A stretch of DNA of 10,723 bases from Verrucomicrobiia bacterium (GTDB lineage: Bacteria; Verrucomicrobiota; Verrucomicrobiia; Opitutales; Opitutaceae): positions 1-10,723 of the forward strand of contig JAUHWE010000101.1 in the NCBI GenBank assembly GCA_030424825.1, in the 5' to 3' direction. Position numbers and translations under genes: made by a program. Below the pieces are notes generated by a model. The model was given only the letters and a program-made list of their open reading frames with translations. It was not told the origin of the DNA and searched no databases. How positions within the stretch are numbered: position 1 is the stretch's first letter; every line of letters begins with the position of its first letter. Below, in pieces: positions 6,631 to 10,723 of the stretch.

Positions 6631-8274
6631 CTAATTATGGTCGTCTTTGAAATTCTTCTTTGGCGGTTTGGGATACACCCCTACTTGGTTGGCCCAATTA
6701 AGCCATTGCTTCGACAGCTGGGACACTTTTTCCGGATGAGCACTCGCTAAGTCGTTCGTTTCGGTGCGATCATCCTCCAAATTGTACAGTTCCCATTTAC
6801 TCGAATCCGGTCCATCATGCACGGACACATTGGTACCGACCAGCTTCCAAGCGTCTTGTATGATTGCCGCATTGTCTTCGTGCTCGAAGTACAGTGGTTC
6901 CCGCCGTTTCAGCGCTTTGCCCTTAAACACGTTTGCCAAGGAAACGCCACTGAGCGGGGGAATCCGGTTTCCATTGTAGGTTCTCGGGTACTTCGCTTTT
7001 GCGAGGGAAACAAAGGTGGGCATGAGGTCCGGAAGGTAAGCGGGGTCACTAATGATCTCGCCGGTATTCTTGATCCCCTTAGGCCAATGGGCAACGAATG
7101 GAGTCGATATGCCGCCTTCATGAGTATAGTGCTTAAATTTTTGATACGGGGTATTCGAAGCGTTGGCCCAATTCCCTCCATAGCTCGGCCCGGATCCATA
7201 GGTCGCTTCCCATTTTTCCAAATCGTAGGGATCATTCTTTCCACCCAACTCACCGCCTTCGGCACAGCCTCCATTGTCAGCGAGAAATAGAATTAGCGTA
7301 TTCTCAAATTGGCCACTCTGCTTCAAATGCTCCACGAGTTTTCCAATATTCTGATCCATCCGATCGATCATGGCAGCGTAAAAGGCCATTCGCATGTCCA
7401 TCTCCCGTTGCTTCTCCGTGTCAAGCGAGTCCCAGGCGACATCATAGCGCTCCGTCAATTTCCAACTCGGATCAACTAGTCCGATTTCAATCTGCTTCTT
7501 GAGACGCTGCTCGCGAAGCTTGTCCCATCCCATCATATACTTGCCCACATACTTCTGGACTTCCTCCTGGTGGGCATGAAGCGGCCAATGCGGAGAGGTA
7601 TAGGCAAGATACAGAAAGAAAGGACGGTCCCGGTCCGCCTTTTCCTCGGAAATGAACTGGATAGCGTAGTCGGTGAAGGCGTCAGTCGTGTAGAAGCGCC
7701 GGTCGGTTGTGCTTTTCGGGTTCTCGACCGGATCATTCCCTAAAAACATTCCCCGGGGATGCACCGGATAGAAAAAATTAGTCGCGCCGGCGAGGCAGCC
7801 ATAATACTTCTCGAAACCTCGTTGAAGCGGACGTAGTTCGTGATTGTCCATCCCAAGATGCCATTTGCCCGTCATCAGCGTGGCATAGCCCGCTGGCTTC
7901 AGAACTTCCGCAATGGTGACACAATCCTGATTCATGACTCCGCGGTAGTTGGGAAAGTTAGGTCCCGCATCGTGATTGAGCGTACCCGGAGGATTGGTCA
8001 TGTGACCGATCCCGGTCTCGTGCGGATGCAGCCCTGTCATCAAAGAAGCCCGCGTGGGACAGCAACGAGCACTGTTGTAAAACTGCTTGAAACGCAACCC
8101 GCCCTCGGCAAGGGCATCGATATGGGGTGTCTCAATTTCCCCGCCGTAGCAACCGATATCCGAATAGCCCATATCGTCCGCTAGAATGACAACGATATTG
8201 GGACGGTCGTCCGCAGCTAAACAGGAGAGAGCGGTGAAACCAAGACACAGAAGGAGGCAGATGAATTTGGGCAT
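6631..8274 (-). CDS. Secreted type I (formylglycine) sulfatase, arylsulfatase-like
   Basis: From the ATG at 8274 the product is 547 residues. This start puts a Sec signal peptide (MPKFICLLLCLGFTALSCLA) at the N-terminus; a GTG at 8349 would bury it behind 25 polar residues. The S1 sulfatase motifs are present in order. The metal-binding DDMGYSDIG has Asp33 and Asp34. CCPTRASLMTG carries the C-x-P-x-R site, so Cys71 should become formylglycine. TGKWHLG gives Lys137 and His139, SPHWP gives His229, LADNGG gives Asp333-Asn334, and THEGGIS follows. No key residue is missing and the length is normal. The enzyme should hydrolyse sulfate esters of a polysaccharide or other sulfated compound in the periplasm or outside the cell. 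It depends on a formylglycine-generating enzyme or anSME that is not in this window. The Nramp-like gene ends 130 bases upstream on the same strand. The S1 subfamily and substrate cannot be assigned by eye. Confidence 0.93.
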   Translation of the reverse strand: MPKFICLLLCLGFTALSCLAADDRPNIVVILADDMGYSDIGCYGGEIETPHIDALAEGGLRFKQFYNSARCCPTRASLMTGLHPHETGIGHMTNPPGTLNHDAGPNFPNYRGVMNQDCVTIAEVLKPAGYATLMTGKWHLGMDNHELRPLQRGFEKYYGCLAGATNFFYPVHPRGMFLGNDPVENPKSTTDRRFYTTDAFTDYAIQFISEEKADRDRPFFLYLAYTSPHWPLHAHQEEVQKYVGKYMMGWDKLREQRLKKQIEIGLVDPSWKLTERYDVAWDSLDTEKQREMDMRMAFYAAMIDRMDQNIGKLVEHLKQSGQFENTLILFLADNGGCAEGGELGGKNDPYDLEKWEATYGSGPSYGGNWANASNTPYQKFKHYTHEGGISTPFVAHWPKGIKNTGEIISDPAYLPDLMPTFVSLAKAKYPRTYNGNRIPPLSGVSLANVFKGKALKRREPLYFEHEDNAAIIQDAWKLVGTNVSVHDGPDSSKWELYNLEDDRTETNDLASAHPEKVSQLSKQWLNWANQVGVYPKPPKKNFKDDHN

Positions 8275-8404
8275 AGTGGTTTTTGATGAGTCAGAATGGA
8301 GACTTTCGCAACGGGAATCCGTCAACGAAGACCTATCGACTATCCACACGAAACCAGAATAAGGAGGAGCCGATCAACCAATGGGCAGGTCGAAAACGCT
8401 TATC

Positions 8405-9676
8405 CTAACCCACCAAAATACTGAAATCACCATTCACGTAAGCGATTTTCTCGTACACCTTGCTCGCCGTTAGCCAAGCCAACACGCAAGACACTAGAAA
8501 TCCGATTGTTGCTACGGTTAGAATCCAACGTGGCACTTTTCGTTCCCCCGAGAGTTCCGGACGCGTTGCAAGATAGAGCAGCGCCAGCGCGAGCACCGGA
8601 ATTCCGAGAACCGTGAGCGCCTGGGCAAACGTGATCAAATGCACGACGCTGCCTTCCTTTAGTAGTGAAGAAATTGCCACTGCCATTCCCACCATAAGAG
8701 CGAGGGTGGTTAGATGACGCGGAGTGGCATCGCTCAAATTCGATCCTTTCCCGACCGCGTCGGACATCACCGTACCTCCAATAATCGCGTTAACCAGAAA
8801 CGAACTCGTCGCCCCTGCCAATATTCCGATGCAGAAAATTCCCTTGGCAAAGCTCCCAAATAACGGCTCCAACTGCCTCGCCACATCCCCTACCGAAGAA
8901 AGGGCGATCGACGAAGGGTGCCCGTAAAATGTGCGCCACGCGGTCAACAAAATTACCGCCGTCAACAGTCCCAGTATTGAAATACTGACTACCGTATCGG
9001 CTACCCCCTTTTGGATATCGGCCATGCCCCACCCTTTCTGTTTGACGAGGTAGGCATGGTAAAACGCGCCCGCCACCGAAAAAGTCGTGCCAATCATTGC
9101 GAGTAACGGAAGCCATTCACGGCTGCCTTCACTTTCTACGGGGACGTAGCTCCTTGGAACAGAGAAAACCACAACCAGATTGGCCAAGAACGCCAGTATC
9201 ATAATCCCAACGAGGACCTTCATGATCTGCTCGATGAATCCGTATAGGTTCCTGAACGAATACAGGCAAAAGATTATAAGCAGATTCACCGCGATCAAAA
9301 TGCCCGTCCGTCCCTCGTCGCCCAACGTCCCGTCACCCAACATGGGCTCCAAACCGCCGATCAAAGCAATATTGTTCGAGGACTGAAACAACGCGACCAA
9401 GGTAAACAAGACTCCTCCAATCAAAACGGATACGGGGCGACCCAATCGATTGGACAGCTCCGTACAGAGGCTATTCTCATAAACCACCCCTAAACGAGCC
9501 GCAAGAGCGACCATCGCGATCATCAGGATAGCGGACCCCGCAACCACAGGAAGTGCCCCCACCCCTAGCGAAGCCCCTACTTTCGAGCTGGTCAATATTG
9601 AGCCAGGACCCAATACAACCGCAGTTACGATAATTGCAGGACCAATCGATTTGAGGATGCGTAGCATGAGGTACAT
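8405..9676 (-). CDS. Nramp-family-like membrane transporter with altered metal site
   Basis: From the ATG at 9676 the product is 423 residues. A GTG at 9697 and an ATG at 9667 are alternatives and none has a clear ribosome site. About eleven hydrophobic segments fill the protein, as in Nramp (SLC11) transporters. The opening GPAIIVTAVVLGPGS matches Nramp helix 1, LYGFIEQIMKVLVGIMIL matches helix 5, and GTTFSVAGAFYHAYLV matches helix 6. In canonical Nramps helix 1 has DPGN and helix 6 has MPH; here they read GPGS (residues 23-26) and SVA (200-202), so the Asp, Asn and Met metal ligands are all replaced. His207 remains in helix 6. It is probably a proton- or ion-coupled inner-membrane transporter, but Mn/Fe transport should not be assumed. 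The gene is upstream of the sulfatase on the same strand and divergent from the enolase-superfamily gene, so a role in the same catabolic locus is possible. Confidence 0.8.
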   Translation of the reverse strand: MYLMLRILKSIGPAIIVTAVVLGPGSILTSSKVGASLGVGALPVVAGSAILMIAMVALAARLGVVYENSLCTELSNRLGRPVSVLIGGVLFTLVALFQSSNNIALIGGLEPMLGDGTLGDEGRTGILIAVNLLIIFCLYSFRNLYGFIEQIMKVLVGIMILAFLANLVVVFSVPRSYVPVESEGSREWLPLLAMIGTTFSVAGAFYHAYLVKQKGWGMADIQKGVADTVVSISILGLLTAVILLTAWRTFYGHPSSIALSSVGDVARQLEPLFGSFAKGIFCIGILAGATSSFLVNAIIGGTVMSDAVGKGSNLSDATPRHLTTLALMVGMAVAISSLLKEGSVVHLITFAQALTVLGIPVLALALLYLATRPELSGERKVPRWILTVATIGFLVSCVLAWLTASKVYEKIAYVNGDFSILVG

Positions 9677-9760
9677 CCAGTCAATGGGATCAATCACATA
9701 GAATCAATCCGCAATTGCATCGCCACTTGATCGTAAAGATTTCCAAAAACACGAACATCT

Positions 9761-9839
9761 TGTAGGGGCGTCGCTCGCGACGCCCGCAGAAGAGGCTAGA
9801 ACCCTACCAAATGCGGTCGCCGCAAGCGACGCCCCTACA
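9761..9839. repeat. 79-bp palindromic REPIN-like element with GTAGGGG heads
   Basis: Fifteen-base terminal arms (TGTAGGGGCGTCGCT at 9761-9775 and its exact complement at 9825-9839) extend to 27-base arms with 24 matches (9761-9787 and 9813-9839). Each half has its own hairpin after the GTAG head: GGGCGTCGC-TC-GCGACGCCC on the left and GTCGC-CGCAA-GCGAC on the right. Two inverted REP units around a 25-base centre is the REPIN arrangement. It lies between the divergent Nramp-like and enolase-superfamily genes. Confidence 0.8.
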
Positions 9840-9899
9840 CTCCGCGGTTCCGCCTTTCACTATTGCCTTGACCCCCTCTCTTCCTCCAGTATCGCGGAT

Positions 9900-10723
9900 A
9901 TGCCCTTCAACCGTCGCGATTTTCTCGCCAAAGCCGCTGGGGCTGGAGTCCTCGCCGCCGCTAACCCCACTTCCTTGCTGGCTCAAAGCAGCCGCAATGT
10001 GTCTGACTACCTTGATCAAGCGGCCTTACAACCGGTTGTGGACCTATCGGGTTTAAACGATCCCGTAATCATCGAATCCATTGATCTCCTCCGAAAAGGA
10101 AACCAGTTCTACGTTCGAGTCCGTTCCCAGGATGGAGTCGAGGGCATCTCACTGGACAATGGCCGCGGCAGTTACCTGGCTCCCATCTTCCTGCAACGGG
10201 TCGCGCCATTCTTCATAGGAAAGGACGCCCGTCATCTTGAAAATCACTTGTGGGACCTGTATCGCTGGCGGAGCAACTACAAACTGCAAGGTCTCGCCTA
10301 TTGGAGTCCCGTCGCCTGGGTCGAATTTGCCATTCTCGACTTGCTAGGACGCGTGGCGGGGAAGTCTATCGGAGATTTGCTGGGTGGTGTGATTCGAAAG
10401 CGAATTCCCTTTTACGTAGCGAGTGGACGACGCGACACAACTCCGGAGGAAGAAATCGACTACCTTCGAGGCCTGATTGATGAAACCGGCGCTAAAGCGA
10501 TCAAATACCGGGTCGGCGGTCGCATGAGCCGCAACGAAGACGCCCTGCCAGGCAGGACGCCCAAGCTGATCGAACTGTCTCGAAAAGAGCTTGGCGACGA
10601 AATGGCGATACACGCAGATTCCAATAGCTCATACGATCCTCCTCAAGCCATAGAAGTGGGACGCATGCTCGAAGACATAGGAGCGGTCTATTTCGAGGAG
10701 CCCTGCCCGTTTGATCACCTCGA
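9900..10723 (+). CDS. Tat-exported mandelate racemase/muconate lactonizing enzyme-type protein, partial (C-terminus beyond right edge)
   Basis: Translation from the ATG at 9900 stays open for 274 codons to the window end. The start is supported by a Tat signal at residues 4-28 (NRRDFLAKAAGAGVLAAAN, ending near LLAQ). Residues about 56-165 form the enolase-superfamily capping domain, with the typical WSPVAWVEFAILDLLGR helix (135-151). The barrel then begins. The end of strand 2 is KAIKYRVGG, a K-x-R (Lys202, Arg204) where relatives often have K-x-K. Asp240 in HADSN is the first Mg ligand with Asn242 two residues on, and Glu266 in YFEEP is the second. The third ligand and the opposite-face base lie beyond the edge. 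Family members remove a proton next to a carboxylate in sugar acids (dehydratases, epimerases, racemases). Export to the periplasm is unusual for the superfamily. The specific reaction cannot be named. A REPIN-like repeat ends 60 bases upstream of the start. Confidence 0.87.
   Translation, partial: MPFNRRDFLAKAAGAGVLAAANPTSLLAQSSRNVSDYLDQAALQPVVDLSGLNDPVIIESIDLLRKGNQFYVRVRSQDGVEGISLDNGRGSYLAPIFLQRVAPFFIGKDARHLENHLWDLYRWRSNYKLQGLAYWSPVAWVEFAILDLLGRVAGKSIGDLLGGVIRKRIPFYVASGRRDTTPEEEIDYLRGLIDETGAKAIKYRVGGRMSRNEDALPGRTPKLIELSRKELGDEMAIHADSNSSYDPPQAIEVGRMLEDIGAVYFEEPCPFDHL

Noticed and set aside
6550..6750. 66-codon plus-strand ORF between the palindromes and the sulfatase 3-prime end
   Set aside because: It begins inside the inverted repeat and then runs antisense through the sulfatase C-terminus; the hydrophobic look comes from reading the complement of that gene.
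8275..8349. N-terminal extension of the sulfatase from a GTG at 8349
   Set aside because: The added 25 residues are polar and would place the signal peptide internally; the ATG at 8274 puts it at the N-terminus.
8381..8473. A 30-codon plus-strand ORF preceded by AAGGAGGAG at 8361-8369
   Set aside because: It is the strongest Shine-Dalgarno-like string in the window, but it sits 13 bases before the ATG, the ORF is antisense to the end of the Nramp-like gene, and the peptide has no recognisable feature.
9761..9839. Possible CRISPR repeat or IS terminal repeats
   Set aside because: The palindromic elements are isolated, not regularly spaced, have no spacers and enclose no transposase; the REP/REPIN reading fits better.
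9811..10056. 81-codon plus-strand ORF starting inside the REPIN-like element
   Set aside because: It overlaps the start of the enolase-superfamily gene in another frame and lacks protein-like features, whereas the frame starting at 9900 has a Tat signal and enolase motifs.

Overview
The window most resembles a marine member of the Verrucomicrobiota (Opitutales/Puniceicoccales type), with Planctomycetota as the alternative. The reasons are a secreted type I sulfatase, agarase-like glycosidases, a Tat-exported enolase-superfamily enzyme, an ECF sigma factor beside a large receptor-like Ser/Thr kinase, and REP-like GTAG-headed palindromes between genes. This is a judgement from gene content; no 16S rRNA or other phylogenetic marker is present.

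Layout. Positions 1-418 (minus strand) are the N-terminal 139 residues of a Tat-exported agarase-like glycosidase cut off by the left edge. Positions 536-2008 (minus) hold a related, Sec-exported, full-length paralogue. A 312-base divergent intergenic stretch follows, then an ECF sigma factor (2321-2944, plus). The sigma factor converges, across a 79-bp palindromic element, on a 697-residue membrane Ser/Thr kinase (3086-5179, minus). Divergent from the kinase is a secreted six-blade NHL-repeat protein (5409-6371, plus). It converges, across more palindromes, on a secreted sulfatase (6631-8274, minus). Upstream of the sulfatase on the same strand is an Nramp-fold transporter (8405-9676, minus). 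After a second 79-bp palindromic element, a Tat-exported mandelate racemase/muconate lactonizing enzyme-type protein starts at 9900 (plus) and runs off the right edge.

How the genes may work together. The glycosidase-like pair, the sulfatase and the putative sugar-acid dehydratase/epimerase fit extracytoplasmic breakdown of a sulfated, possibly galactan-type, algal polysaccharide. The sigma factor and kinase could form a signalling module. These links are inferred from proximity only.

Most notable points. The kinase lacks the usual VAIK lysine but has a lysine in the glycine-rich loop at the position used by eukaryotic WNK kinases. The Nramp-like transporter has replaced all the residues normally used to bind metal. 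The full-length agarase-like protein has no Asn-Glu at the expected acid/base position. Several intergenic palindromes share a GTAGG head and look like REP/REPIN elements. No tRNA, rRNA, CRISPR array, IS element or transposase gene was seen.
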